The notes: a model not told the origin generated them from the sequence alone. A stretch of 64,000 nt of DNA from Pseudomonas azerbaijanoccidentalis (GCF_019145495.1 NZ_JAHSTU010000007.1:62001-126000), one strand, 5' to 3'. Shown: positions 7,961 to 17,076, counted from the first letter of the stretch. A program made the numbers and translations.

Positions 7961-8398
7961 TCAGGCCGAGGTGCTGACCAGCGTCCCCGACGTACCGGAG
8001 CCAGACTCCTGCAACGCCTGCAACAACGCCGCTGTCGCGGTTTGCAAAGACGCCGAAGTGGCTGCGATTTGCGATTGTGCGGCTGCCACTTCAGCCGCCT
8101 TGGCCTCGTCGCTTTGCTGCTTGGCCTGGGCCGCTTGCAGTTGCTGCATTTGCTCCTGCATCTGCTTTTGCAGTTCGGCGATTTGCTTGCGCAGCTCTTT
8201 CACCGCATCGGACTCTTCACTGCTACTGGCGCTGCTGTCACCCGTTGCGGGAGCACCGCCGGCAGTGACTTTGGTGCTGTCGGTAGAAGATGCAGTGGCT
8301 GTCGCTGCCGTGGTGTCCTCCATGTCCGCGCTGTTGGCGGTGGAAGGCGTGGTACTTAACGTCGTTTGGGGGATCGAAATATTGGTGATGCTGACCAT
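7961..8398 (-). CDS. FlxA-like coiled-coil protein
   Basis: The protein has 145 residues. The first 55 are low-complexity Thr/Ser/Ala. Residues 60-100 are a clear heptad coiled coil rich in Gln, Glu and Lys (ELRKQIAELQKQMQEQMQQ), then an Ala/Gln-rich tail. This matches the FlxA-like family in outline. FlxA is sigma-28 dependent in E. coli, but no flagellar gene is adjacent here. There is no signal peptide. Low-complexity ends of this kind are also seen in secreted needle/effector-type proteins, so export is possible but unproven. GGAG lies upstream of the start. Confidence 0.72.
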   Translation of the reverse strand: MVSITNISIPQTTLSTTPSTANSADMEDTTAATATASSTDSTKVTAGGAPATGDSSASSSEESDAVKELRKQIAELQKQMQEQMQQLQAAQAKQQSDEAKAAEVAAAQSQIAATSASLQTATAALLQALQESGSGTSGTLVSTSA

Positions 8399-8582
8399 TG
8401 AAGTTCTCCGTCATGGATGGGTTTAACCGGTCATCGACACCTCCTGCCTGCACTTGAGATCGACTGTGTAGCGACTGTGCCTCAATTCCGATACAAACCC
8501 GCGCCTGTCGCTGAATCGTCACCAATCCGTCATCCAGCCTTGCGATGATGCGGCTCAAGTGAACCAGCCGTACTTCCACACC

Positions 8583-8717
8583 CAGTAGCAGCTGGCGAAG
8601 CCTGCGTTCGACTGCGCAGCAGTCATCATCCGGAACACGCGTTTTTCCAATGGCAATGGATGGCCTGACTTCACGATTGCTGCGCAGCCGAACGCAGGCT
8701 TCGCCAGCTGCTACAGA
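8583..8717. repeat. REP pair, family B
   Basis: Two inverted family-B boxes lie at about 8583-8625 and 8677-8717. They fill much of the 8399-8747 interval between the divergent FlxA-like and ZntB genes. The remaining 180 bases hold no gene I can support and presumably the two promoters. Confidence 0.8.
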
Positions 8718-8747
8718 AAGCTTCAGCGCCTCTCTTTGCGAGCTCTC

Positions 8748-9770
8748 ATGAACCACAGCATCGATCAAAGCCATCGCGATCCGGATCTGTTCGGCCTGCT
8801 TTACGGTTTCAGTTTTCGTCCCGGCGAGCGTGGTCAGGAGATCGACTCGGCCAGAGCTTTGCGCTGCTTGCAGCAACCGGAAGACGACGAGCAATTTCTC
8901 TGGCTGCACTTGAACCTCGCCCACGCCGCGTGCGAGCGCTGGATGAAAAGCCATCTGGAGTTGCCCGACGAGTTTTTCGAAGCGCTGCATGAAGGCTCGC
9001 GCTCGACGCGCATCGAGCATGTCGACTCGGCATTGCTGGCGGTGGTCAACGATGTGGTGTTCAACCTCAGTAGCATGGTCTCGTCGGATGTTTCGACACT
9101 GTGGGTGTGCGCGCGCAGTCGGTTGATCATCAGTGCGCGTCTGCAACCGCTGCACTCGGTGGACAAGTTGCGTTCGTCGGTGAAGGCCGGTGAGTGCTTT
9201 CGCTCGCCGCTGGAATTGCTGGTGCATCTGTTGCGCGATCAGGGTGAAGTGCTGACGCAGATCGTGCGCAAGACCAGCCAGAGCGTTGATCAGATCGAGG
9301 ATGAGTTGCTTTCTTCGCGCCTGTCGACCAACCGTGCCGAACTGGGCGCCAACCGCCGCGTGTTGGTGCGTTTGCAACGTTTGCTGGCGTTGGAACCGGG
9401 ATCGTTGTTGCGCCTGCTCAATCGTCCGCCGCCATGGCTGCAAAAGGAGGACGTGAAAGAGCTGCGCAAATCCACCGAGGAGTTTGCGCTGATCATCAAC
9501 GACCTGACTGCACTTGGTGAACGGATAAAACTGCTGCAGGAAGAAATCGCCGCCAACCTCAACGAACAGAGCAACCGCACGCTGTTCACCCTGACCGTGG
9601 TGACGGTGCTGGCGTTGCCGATCAACATCATTGCCGGTTTCTTCGGCATGAACGTGGGCGGAGTGCCGCTTTCCCAGGACCCGGAGGGGTTCTGGATTCT
9701 GGTGGCGCTGGTTGCGACGTTTACGGTGATTGCCGGGCGCTGGGCGTTTCGTAAGCGGCAGGATTATTGA
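8748..9770 (+). CDS. zntB: CorA/ZntB-family divalent cation transporter
   Basis: The protein has 340 residues from the ATG at 8748. A TTG twelve bases upstream is in frame but less likely. A large N-terminal cytoplasmic domain is followed by a long helix and two C-terminal membrane segments (about 280-300 and 312-332). The signature loop GMN lies between them in the form FFGMNVGGVP, which with the overall sequence fits ZntB better than CorA. ZntB moves Zn2+, probably coupled to protons. Monocistronic, with a REP pair after it. Confidence 0.88.
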   Translation: MNHSIDQSHRDPDLFGLLYGFSFRPGERGQEIDSARALRCLQQPEDDEQFLWLHLNLAHAACERWMKSHLELPDEFFEALHEGSRSTRIEHVDSALLAVVNDVVFNLSSMVSSDVSTLWVCARSRLIISARLQPLHSVDKLRSSVKAGECFRSPLELLVHLLRDQGEVLTQIVRKTSQSVDQIEDELLSSRLSTNRAELGANRRVLVRLQRLLALEPGSLLRLLNRPPPWLQKEDVKELRKSTEEFALIINDLTALGERIKLLQEEIAANLNEQSNRTLFTLTVVTVLALPINIIAGFFGMNVGGVPLSQDPEGFWILVALVATFTVIAGRWAFRKRQDY

Positions 9771-9774
9771 GAAC

Positions 9775-9851
9775 AAAAGATCGCAGCCTTCGGCAGCTCC
9801 TACCTTAAGGCGACTTCCTGTAGGAGCTGCCGAAGGCTGCGATCTTTTGAT
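9775..9851. repeat. REP pair, family A
   Basis: Inverted copies of 'gtaggagctgccgaaggctg' plus 'cgatcttttga' are separated by about 15 bases. This is the commonest repeat in the window, with eleven pairs. It could form one long hairpin at the zntB transcript end. Confidence 0.9.
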
Positions 9852-9965
9852 CATTTACGGATCAACGGTTCAACAAAAAACCGAACCCCTGATCCAGGGC
9901 AGTCTCTCTGTAACATTTGGCAACGATCATGACCGACACTCCTTCCCTCCTCAGGAATGTCCGGC

Positions 9966-11579
9966 ATGGCTACCCCCTCCTTCACCGCCGCCCCGGCGCC
10001 CACCAGTAGCGCCAAACCGCAATTCGATAAAAAACCCGGCCTGATCACCATCGTAGTATTTGTTGCCGTGTTGGCCATCGGATTGCTGTTCACCGCCTAC
10101 AGCCTGATGCATGACATGCACGAACTCGGCACGGTGGTGACCACCTGGACGCCGTTTTTGCTGTTGGGCGTGGCGTTGTTGATCGCCTTGGGCTTTGAGT
10201 TCGTCAACGGTTTCCACGACACCGCCAACGCGGTGGCCACGGTGATTTACACCCACTCGCTGCCGCCGAATTTCGCGGTGGTCTGGTCCGGGTTCTTCAA
10301 CTTCCTCGGGGTGCTGCTGTCCAGTGGCGCGGTGGCGTTCGGCATCATCGCGTTGCTGCCGGTGGAATTGATTCTGCAAGTCGGTTCGTCCGCCGGTTTC
10401 GCCATGATCTTCGCCCTGTTGATCGCCGCGATCCTGTGGAATCTCGGCACCTGGTGGCTGGGGCTGCCGGCGTCTTCGTCGCACACCTTGATCGGTTCGA
10501 TCATTGGTGTCGGCGTGGCCAACGCATTGATGCACGGCCGCGACGGCACCAGCGGCGTGGACTGGGCGCAGGCGACCAAGATTGGTTACGCGCTGCTGCT
10601 CTCGCCGCTGGTGGGCTTTGGCTGCGCCGCGTTGCTGCTGCTGGCCCTGCGCGCGTTCGTGAAAAACCGTGCGCTGTACAAGGAACCCAAAGGCAGCACG
10701 CCACCGCCGTGGTGGATTCGCGGGCTGTTGATCCTGACCTGCACCGGTGTGTCGTTCGCCCACGGTTCCAACGACGGGCAGAAAGGCATGGGCCTGATCA
10801 TGTTGATTCTGGTCGGCACCCTGCCAATGGCCTACGCGCTGAACCGCACGATGCCGGCCGATCAGGCGTTGCAGTTCGCCGCCGTGGCCGAAGTCACCCA
10901 GCAAGCCTTGGTCAAAGCCGCGCCGCAACCGGCACCGGCCGATCCGCGTCCGATCCTGTCCGAGTACGTGCGCAGCAAGGAAGCGACACCGCAACTGGTG
11001 CCTGCGCTCGCCGCGCTCACCGGCAGCATCGGCGCCGAGGTCAAGGGTTATGGGTCGCTGTCGAAAGTGCCCGCCGAAGCCGTGGGCAACGTGCGGAACG
11101 ACATGTACCTGACCAGCGAAACCATTCGCCTGATGGACAAGAACAAGGTCGGTAATTTCGACGCCGACACCAGCAGCAAGCTGCAACTGTTCAAGCAGCA
11201 GATCGACAATTCCACCCGCTTCATTCCGCTGTGGGTGAAAATCGCGGTGGCGATTGCGTTGGGGCTGGGCACCATGGTCGGCTGGAAGCGCATTGTGGTG
11301 ACGGTCGGCGAGAAGATCGGCAAGACTCACCTGACTTACGCGCAAGGCGCCTCGGCAGAAACCGTGGCCATGCTGACCATCGGCGCCGCCGACATGTTTG
11401 GCTTGCCGGTGTCGACCACCCATGTACTGTCGTCAGGCGTGGCCGGGACAATGGTCGCCAACGGTGGCGGCTTGCAGATGAAGACCATCCGCAACTTGCT
11501 GATGGCCTGGGTACTGACCTTGCCGGCGGCGATTCTGTTGTCGGGCAGTTTGTATTGGTTGTTTACCCAACTGTTCTGA
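9966..11579 (+). CDS. pitA: Low-affinity inorganic phosphate transporter, Pit family
   Basis: The protein has about 537 residues. ATG 9966 is preferred to 9957 because AGGA is better spaced. Two homologous PHO4 halves are visible: NGFHDTANAVAT after the second membrane segment, and GSNDGQKGMGLI plus a GLPVSTTHVLSSG motif in the second half. A hydrophilic cytoplasmic stretch of about 150 residues separates them. About ten membrane segments are present. Pit proteins import metal-phosphate with protons in the inner membrane. No Pho regulator gene or clear Pho box is nearby, which suits the constitutive Pit type. Confidence 0.92.
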   Translation: MATPSFTAAPAPTSSAKPQFDKKPGLITIVVFVAVLAIGLLFTAYSLMHDMHELGTVVTTWTPFLLLGVALLIALGFEFVNGFHDTANAVATVIYTHSLPPNFAVVWSGFFNFLGVLLSSGAVAFGIIALLPVELILQVGSSAGFAMIFALLIAAILWNLGTWWLGLPASSSHTLIGSIIGVGVANALMHGRDGTSGVDWAQATKIGYALLLSPLVGFGCAALLLLALRAFVKNRALYKEPKGSTPPPWWIRGLLILTCTGVSFAHGSNDGQKGMGLIMLILVGTLPMAYALNRTMPADQALQFAAVAEVTQQALVKAAPQPAPADPRPILSEYVRSKEATPQLVPALAALTGSIGAEVKGYGSLSKVPAEAVGNVRNDMYLTSETIRLMDKNKVGNFDADTSSKLQLFKQQIDNSTRFIPLWVKIAVAIALGLGTMVGWKRIVVTVGEKIGKTHLTYAQGASAETVAMLTIGAADMFGLPVSTTHVLSSGVAGTMVANGGGLQMKTIRNLLMAWVLTLPAAILLSGSLYWLFTQLF

Positions 11580-11597
11580 TGCACTGCCTTAAAAACT

Positions 11598-11625
11598 GTA
11601 GGAGCGAGCCTGCTCCTACAGGTTA
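11598..11625. repeat. Single REP box, family C
   Basis: A short palindrome 'gtaggagcgagcctgctcctac' lies between the convergent ends of the Pit gene and the LysR gene. It may serve both as a transcript end. Confidence 0.7.
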
Positions 11626-12518
11626 TTCGCCGAGCGGATCACCTCGCCCAACCAATCCATGAACGCCCTCACCCGCAACGGCAAATGCCGTTGTCGGGCA
11701 TAGAGCAGCGACACTTCCATGGACGGCGCGTTGAATTGCGGCAATACCGCGACCAGTTCACCACTGCTCAAGTGACGGTGCATGCCCATTCGCGGCGCCT
11801 GGATCAAACCAAAACCGCCCAGGCACGCCGATTCATAGGCATCGGTGCTGTTGACCGTGATGCTGCCCGTCATCGCCAGCCGCTGCACCTTGTCATCGAC
11901 CTCATACACAAACCCTTCCGAACGGGCGCCCAAAACGCCGACGTAGTGCACCAGCCAATGTTGCGCCAGATCGTCCAGGCTTTGCGGCATGCCAAAGCGC
12001 TGCACGTATCCGGGGCTGACGCAGTTGACCATGGCGAAGTCGCACAGATGCCGCGCGACCACCGATTGATCCGGTTGCGCGCCCACTCGCAGCACGCAAT
12101 CAAAACCCTCGCTGAGCAAGTCCACACGGCGGTCAGTGCTGCTGATTTCCAGTTCAAGCAGCGGGTGGCGCGCCATGAATTCCGGCAGGCGTGGCATCAC
12201 CACGCGCCGGGCCAGAATGTTCGGCATGTCGACACGAATTCGCCCCACCAACGTGGCTTCGTCCTGGCGAAACAAGCCTTCGATTTCATCCATGTGCGAC
12301 AGCAGATCCTTGCTGCGCTCGTACAACACCAGACCATCCTGAGTGGCCTGGACCTTGCGCGTGGTGCGTTGCAACAGGCGTGTACCGAGCAAGGCTTCCA
12401 GCGCCTGCACATGCTCGGACACCGTCGAGCGCGGCAGGCCCAGGCTTTCGCCAGCAAGGGTGAAACTCGACATCTCGCTGACCCGGACGAAGGTGCGCAG
12501 CAGTTCCAGTTTGTTCAT
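11616..12518 (-). CDS. LysR-family regulator beside an SDR gene
   Basis: The protein has 300 residues. The N-terminal winged HTH is clear (LLRTFVRVSEMSSFTLAGES, then LPRSTVSEHVQALEALLGTRLLQRTTR). The substrate-binding domain covers about 90-295 and is of the CrgA/DhcR-like subgroup (GRIRVDMPNILARRVVMP). It is divergent from the short-chain dehydrogenase at 12640, with 121 bases between them, so control of that gene is likely. The inducer is unknown. Confidence 0.9.
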   Translation of the reverse strand: MNKLELLRTFVRVSEMSSFTLAGESLGLPRSTVSEHVQALEALLGTRLLQRTTRKVQATQDGLVLYERSKDLLSHMDEIEGLFRQDEATLVGRIRVDMPNILARRVVMPRLPEFMARHPLLELEISSTDRRVDLLSEGFDCVLRVGAQPDQSVVARHLCDFAMVNCVSPGYVQRFGMPQSLDDLAQHWLVHYVGVLGARSEGFVYEVDDKVQRLAMTGSITVNSTDAYESACLGGFGLIQAPRMGMHRHLSSGELVAVLPQFNAPSMEVSLLYARQRHLPLRVRAFMDWLGEVIRSANNL

Positions 12519-12639
12519 GGGCCTGACCTTTATTGTTCGGATTCACCGACCAGTGATTCCGATTTAGCCATGTTTATCACTCCACAGCGGATAAATAAAC
12601 TTCCTCACACCCACTGCCCACTGCACTTGAGGAAGCCCC

Positions 12640-13398
12640 ATGAACCGTAAAATCGCACTGATCACCGGCGCCAGCCGCGGCCTTGGCAAAAACGCTGCCT
12701 TGCACCTGGTTGCCCAAGGCGTCGACATCATCGGCACCTACAACAGCCGTGCCGATGAGGCGCAGGCCCTGGTCGCGGAAATTGAAAGCCTCGGCGGCCG
12801 CGCCGCCATGCTGCAACTCGATGTCGGCCAGAGTGAGCATTTCGCCGCTTTTGCCTTTGAAGTGGCAAAGGTCTTGCGCAGCCAGTTTGACCGCGAGCAT
12901 TTCGACTTTCTGATCAACAACGCCGGGATCGGGATGCATGCGAACTTCGTCGACACCACCGTTGAGCAGTTCGACTTGCTGGTGAATATCCATTTCAAGG
13001 GACCGTTTTTCCTCACGCAAAACCTGCTGCCATTGCTCAATGACGGCGGGCGCATCATCAACGTTTCCAGCGGGCTGGCCCGTTTCAGTTTGCCCGGTTA
13101 CGGTGCCTATGCGGCCATGAAAGGTGCGATGGAAGTGCTGACGCGTTACCAGGCCAAAGAGCTGGGTGCGCGCAACATCAGCGTCAACATCCTCGCCCCC
13201 GGTGCGATCGAAACCGATTTCGGTGGGGGCACCGTCCGGGACAACGCCGAGGTCAACAAAATGGTCGCGGGCAACACCGCGCTGGGACGCGCCGGTCGTC
13301 CGGATGATATTGGCGCCGCGATTGCGCTGCTGGTGGCACCGGGTAGCCAGTGGATCAATGGGCAGCGGATTGAGGCGTCGGGCGGGATGTTTTTGTAA
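12640..13398 (+). CDS. Short-chain dehydrogenase/reductase
   Basis: The protein has 252 residues, the classical SDR length. The cofactor loop TGASRGLG is at 9-16, NNAG at 93-96, Ser at 143/144, and the catalytic Y157-x3-K161. Ser/Arg after the second strand (YNSRADE) suggests NADP(H) preference. The C-terminus closes with the usual INGQRIEASGG. The substrate is unknown. GAGGA lies before the ATG. The gene stands alone and divergent from its probable LysR regulator. Confidence 0.9.
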   Translation: MNRKIALITGASRGLGKNAALHLVAQGVDIIGTYNSRADEAQALVAEIESLGGRAAMLQLDVGQSEHFAAFAFEVAKVLRSQFDREHFDFLINNAGIGMHANFVDTTVEQFDLLVNIHFKGPFFLTQNLLPLLNDGGRIINVSSGLARFSLPGYGAYAAMKGAMEVLTRYQAKELGARNISVNILAPGAIETDFGGGTVRDNAEVNKMVAGNTALGRAGRPDDIGAAIALLVAPGSQWINGQRIEASGGMFL

Positions 13399-13414
13399 GA
13401 CCTAAACATTAAAA

Positions 13415-13500
13415 GATCAAAAGATCGCAGCCTGCGGCAGCTCCTACATTGGACCGGTATACCCGATTCTGTAGGAGCTGCCGCAGGCTGCGATCTTTTT
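13415..13500. repeat. REP pair, family A
   Basis: Inverted 'agatcgcagcctgcggcagc' and its complement are separated by about 25 bases. The pair lies between the convergent ends of the SDR and PACE genes. Confidence 0.9.
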
Positions 13501-13503
13501 GTT

Positions 13504-13941
13504 TTACTGCACGCAGGTCTGACGCACCACCACCCGCTCCCGCACTACGTCATACACCCAGTGATAAACATAGGTGTACGGCAGGAAAAACAGCAGCACA
13601 CCGATGTCCAGTAAGAACGCCTGCCACAGGCTGATATTCAGCCACCAGGCAATCAATGGCACGCCAAGCGCGACCAGTCCGCCTTCGAACAACAGCGCGT
13701 GCACCACGCGGACCCAAGCATTGTGAGCAATCGCGAAACGCTTGAGCAGCCGGTCGAACAGGCCGTTGAAGACCACGTTCCACGCCAGCGCCAACGCGGC
13801 AATGACCAACGTGACGACGCCCATTTCCAGCATCGGTTTGTCCATGATCCAGGCCAGCAACGGGGTACAGATCAGAATGGCCAGTAATTCGAAGCCGATG
13901 GCCTGGAAAATACGTTCGGTAATGGATTTGTTGGCGCTCAT
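13504..13941 (-). CDS. PACE-family (AceI-like) biocide efflux protein
   Basis: The protein has 145 residues from the ATG at 13941, which has GGGAG seven bases upstream. It consists of two tandem bacterial transmembrane-pair domains, about four membrane helices in all. The first repeat holds the conserved acidic FELLA segment (E18), the proton-linked residue in AceI. Known members pump chlorhexidine and other biocides or short polyamines in exchange for protons. It is divergent from a LysR gene; aceI-type genes are commonly paired this way, so that regulator probably senses the substrate. Confidence 0.85.
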   Translation of the reverse strand: MSANKSITERIFQAIGFELLAILICTPLLAWIMDKPMLEMGVVTLVIAALALAWNVVFNGLFDRLLKRFAIAHNAWVRVVHALLFEGGLVALGVPLIAWWLNISLWQAFLLDIGVLLFFLPYTYVYHWVYDVVRERVVVRQTCVQ

Positions 13942-14031
13942 GGCCTGACTCCCTTGGGTGACAATGGTTGCCATGATCCGTCATCACACCGATACTTCAT
14001 AACCAATAACCATCGATCAAGGCGATAGTTC

Positions 14032-14886
14032 ATGGCCTCTCATGAAGTGCTGTTGGCGTTTGTCGAAGCCGCCACCCAAGGCTCGTTTTCCGCGGCGGCA
14101 CGCAAACTGGGCCGCAGTCAGTCGACCATCAGCGCGGCCGTGGCCAGCCTGGAAATCGACCTGAACCTGACGTTGTTCGACCGCAGCAGCCGCAAACCCG
14201 GCCTGACCCCGGCCGGCCACGTGATGTTGCAACGTGCTGAAGACATCCTCGCCGCCACCAGTCGCCTGGAAATGACCGCCAGTCAGCTATCGAATGGCGT
14301 TGAAGCGAAGCTTACAGTGGCGCTGTCCGACACCTACCAATCCGACCGTTTCGAAGCATCGCTCAGTGCCTTTGAACAGCGCTATCCGGACTTGGAACTC
14401 GAATGCCTGATTGCTGAATGCGATGACTTGGTGGCGCTGGTGCAAAGTGGTCGAGCGCAAATTGCCTTCGCCGAAATGCAGGACAGCTATCCGCCGGACC
14501 TGGTCAATTCGACGGTGGACGAGCGCACGGAAATCGCCCTGTTCGTGTCGCCGGAACATCCGTTGGCATCGCTCGATCACATTGATCAGGACGTGCTGCA
14601 GCAACACCGCGAATTACGTCTGGCGACCATCGTCAACCCATATGAGAGCCGGGCGAAAGGCCGCGTCTGGTCGGCGCCGAGTTATTTGATGCTGCTGGAA
14701 ATGGCCCAGGGCGGTTTCGGTTGGGCGCCGTTGCCGCGCTGGCTGGTGGCGCGATTTGGGCCAGGTACTTTGCAGGAGTTGCAGGTGCGAGGCTGGCCGA
14801 AAACGGTGTCGGTGGATGCGCTGTGGTCGAGGCAGAATCCGCCGGGGCCGGCGGGGAGTTGGTTGCTTGGCAAAATGCTTGAGTGA
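14032..14886 (+). CDS. LysR-family regulator, probable activator of the PACE gene
   Basis: The protein has 284 residues. The HTH at the N-terminus (LLAFVEAATQGSFSAAARKL, then GRSQSTISAAVASLEIDLNLTLFDR) is a standard LysR domain, and an effector domain follows from about residue 88. It is divergent from the PACE efflux gene with 90 bases between start codons, which is the usual aceR-aceI arrangement. The C-terminus ends normally before a family-C REP. Confidence 0.87.
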   Translation: MASHEVLLAFVEAATQGSFSAAARKLGRSQSTISAAVASLEIDLNLTLFDRSSRKPGLTPAGHVMLQRAEDILAATSRLEMTASQLSNGVEAKLTVALSDTYQSDRFEASLSAFEQRYPDLELECLIAECDDLVALVQSGRAQIAFAEMQDSYPPDLVNSTVDERTEIALFVSPEHPLASLDHIDQDVLQQHRELRLATIVNPYESRAKGRVWSAPSYLMLLEMAQGGFGWAPLPRWLVARFGPGTLQELQVRGWPKTVSVDALWSRQNPPGPAGSWLLGKMLE

Positions 14887-14896
14887 AGGTCCTGCG

Positions 14897-14987
14897 GACC
14901 TTATCGCGAGCAGGCTCACTCCCACATGTTGACCGTGTCCTCACAAACAACTCGGTCAACTGTGAGAGCCAGCCTGCTGGCGATGGG
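14897..14987. repeat. REP pair, family C
   Basis: 'tcgcgagcaggctcactccc' faces 'tgtgagagccagcctgctgg' across about 45 bases. It lies between the convergent LysR and ECF sigma genes. Confidence 0.75.
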
Positions 14988-15002
14988 CCCAGAAAAACCA
15001 CA

Positions 15003-16241
15003 CTACTCCAACGCCTTGAGCCGGCCCTCAATAAACCGCCGCTCCGGCTCTTGCTGCGTTAACTCTAGCGCCCGCTGATACGCCGCCCGCGCCTGCTCCA
15101 CCCGCCCCAACTGCCGACAAAATTCCGCCCGCGCCGAATGCGCCAAGTGGTAATCCAGCAGGTCACCGCGCGCCAAAATCGCCTCGACCAAGATCAACCC
15201 TGCCAACGGTCCATCCCGTTTGGAAATCGCCGCCGCCCGGTTCAACTCGACCACCGGCGAAGGCACGGCGCGCAGCAACACGTCGTACAGCCCAACGATC
15301 TGTTCCCAATCGGTTTCATCCACCGACGGCGCTTCGGCATGCACCGCCGCGATCGCCGCTTGCAGGCAATACGGGCCGAATCGGCGACTGCTCAGCGCCC
15401 TCTCGACCAAGCTGCAACCTTCGGCAATCATCTCGCCATTCCACAAACTGCGGTCTTGATCATCCAGCAGAATCAATTCGCCGCTGGGCGAGGTTCTGGC
15501 CACGCGTCGCGACTCGTGCAGCAGCATCATCGCCAGCAAGCCCATGACTTCCGGTTCCGGCAGCAATTCCATCAGCAAGCGGCCGAGACGAATCGCCTCG
15601 CGCGTCAGGTCTTCGCGGGTCAATTGCGCCCCGATGGACGCCGAATACCCCTCGTTGAACACCAGGTAAATCACCCGCAGCACGCTGTCGAGGCGCTCGG
15701 GCAATTCCGCCAGGGAAGGCACTTGATAAGGGATTTTTGCGTCGCGGATTTTCGCCTTGGCGCGCACGATGCGTTGGGCGATGGTGGCCGGCGCCGAGAG
15801 GAAGGCCCGGGCGATTTCTTCGGTGGTCAGGTCGCAGACTTCGCGCAGGGTCAACGGCACTTGCGCATCCGCCGCCAACGCCGGGTGGCAGCAGGTGAAG
15901 ATCAGGCGCAGCCGATCGTCTTCCACGTCTTCGTCACTCCAGTCGGCCTGTTCCAGCGCTTCCAGTTGCGCCAGCAACAAGGGCCGCGAGGCATTGAACC
16001 GCGCACGCCGACGCAACACGTCGATGGCCTTGAACCGCCCGGTGGACACCAGCCAGGTGCGCGGGTTATCCGGCACGCCGTCCTGTTGCCAGCGCTCGAC
16101 CGCGACGAAGAAAGCCTCGTGCAGGGCCTCTTCGGCGAGGTCGAAATCGCCGAGCAAGCGAATCAACGTCGCCAAAATGCGCCGCGACTCTTCACGATAA
16201 ACCTGCTCGACCCGCGCCTTGACCGCCGCCGCCACCATCAC
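15003..16241 (-). CDS. ECF42-type RNA polymerase sigma factor
   Basis: The protein has 412 residues, much longer than an ordinary ECF. Regions 2 and 4 fill about the first 175 residues (AEEALHEAFFVAVERWQQDG for region 2; the region 4 HTH around LTTEEIARAFLSAPATIAQR). The rest is a helical TPR-like extension carrying the QDRSLW motif that marks group ECF42. In that group the extension replaces an anti-sigma factor and the partner is a DGPF/YciI protein. That partner is directly upstream here: its TGA abuts this GTG (an ATG follows three bases on), so translation is coupled. It is the last gene of a three-gene operon. Confidence 0.9.
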   Translation of the reverse strand: MMVAAAVKARVEQVYREESRRILATLIRLLGDFDLAEEALHEAFFVAVERWQQDGVPDNPRTWLVSTGRFKAIDVLRRRARFNASRPLLLAQLEALEQADWSDEDVEDDRLRLIFTCCHPALAADAQVPLTLREVCDLTTEEIARAFLSAPATIAQRIVRAKAKIRDAKIPYQVPSLAELPERLDSVLRVIYLVFNEGYSASIGAQLTREDLTREAIRLGRLLMELLPEPEVMGLLAMMLLHESRRVARTSPSGELILLDDQDRSLWNGEMIAEGCSLVERALSSRRFGPYCLQAAIAAVHAEAPSVDETDWEQIVGLYDVLLRAVPSPVVELNRAAAISKRDGPLAGLILVEAILARGDLLDYHLAHSARAEFCRQLGRVEQARAAYQRALELTQQEPERRFIEGRLKALE

Positions 16242-16589
16242 TCAGGGATTCAACTGGCGCACAGGACGCACTTCAACACTGCCGACCCGCGCCGCCGGAA
16301 TGTTCCCGGCGACCTGGATGGCTTCGTTGAGGTCCTTGGCATCGATCAAGTAGAACCCGGCCAACTGCTCCTTGGTTTCGGCGAACGGGCCGTCGGTGAT
16401 CGACATTTTGCCGTTGCGCATGCGCACGGTGGTGGCGGTCTGCACTGACTCCAGCGCCTCGGCGGCGACCATGCGGCCACTGCCCTGGATCGATTCCGCA
16501 TACGCCATGCACTCAGAATCGTGCGGGCTCTCCGGCAGCGAATGCAGTAACTGCTCATCGCTGTAGACCAGGCATAAATACTTCATCAC
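16242..16589 (-). CDS. YciI/DGPF-domain protein, partner of the ECF42 sigma factor
   Basis: The protein has 115 residues. It opens with the MMKYLCLVYSDEQLL strand typical of this family and has the SITDGPFAETKEQLAGFYLID block that gives the DGPF name. The fold is ferredoxin-like and usually dimeric. Its link with ECF42 sigma factors is strongly conserved, but its molecular role is unknown; sensing or a small enzymatic step have been suggested. AAGGAG lies upstream of the ATG, and the stop abuts the sigma factor start. Confidence 0.9.
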   Translation of the reverse strand: MMKYLCLVYSDEQLLHSLPESPHDSECMAYAESIQGSGRMVAAEALESVQTATTVRMRNGKMSITDGPFAETKEQLAGFYLIDAKDLNEAIQVAGNIPAARVGSVEVRPVRQLNP

Positions 16590-16650
16590 GCTCTCCTTAT
16601 CGAACGGATCAACTATGGCCGCAGATCGGCATGGCTGGCGAGAAAAAATC

Positions 16651-17076
16651 TCAAGGCTTCAGGTCGAACAGCGGTGCGCCAGTCTGCATATCGAACGGCG
16701 CCGACCAGTGTTCGTGAACGATCTGCCACAGCCCCGCTTCCTGTCGATAGCACTGCGAGACACGCATCCAGCAGGCCTGGGTTTCGCCCTTGTCATTGGT
16801 GCCGCCGCAATGGGCCAGCCAGTGGGCGAAGGCGATTTCCTGGGACGGTTCGATGCTGACTTCGTGAAACTCAAAGATGTGCGGGCCGGGGCACATCTGC
16901 ATGCATTCCTGCCAATGGGCGCGATAGGCGGGCTTGCCCTTGAATTGCAACGCCTTCACCGCATCAAAAGAAACGATGTCATCGGCATACAACGCCATGA
17001 CCTTCTCGACATCCTTGGTCATGACGGCCTGGCGATAGTTTTCGATCAGGTTCTGAATTTGGGGTTGCGAGTTCAT
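16651..17076 (-). CDS. SnoaL/NTF2-like small protein
   Basis: The protein has 141 residues. It has the cone-shaped NTF2-like pattern (IENYRQAVMTKDVEKVMALY, then ADDIVSFDA, then a C-terminal WQIVHEHWSAPFD strand). Such proteins are small enzymes or ligand binders. It is the first gene of the operon with yciI and the ECF42 gene, 61 bases upstream of yciI, and directly behind the candidate ECF42 promoter. It is therefore a probable sigma target. GGAG precedes the ATG. Confidence 0.85.
   Translation of the reverse strand: MNSQPQIQNLIENYRQAVMTKDVEKVMALYADDIVSFDAVKALQFKGKPAYRAHWQECMQMCPGPHIFEFHEVSIEPSQEIAFAHWLAHCGGTNDKGETQACWMRVSQCYRQEAGLWQIVHEHWSAPFDMQTGAPLFDLKP

Noticed and set aside
8238..9854. 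A 538-codon minus-strand frame
   Set aside because: It is antisense to zntB and runs through REP boxes; the composition is unnatural.
9860..9960. A possible Pho box before the Pit gene (ctgtaacatttgg...)
   Set aside because: Only one loose half-site; the second CTGTCAT-type repeat at the right spacing is missing.
9951..11423. A 490-codon frame opposite the Pit transporter
   Set aside because: Shadow of a strongly supported membrane protein gene.
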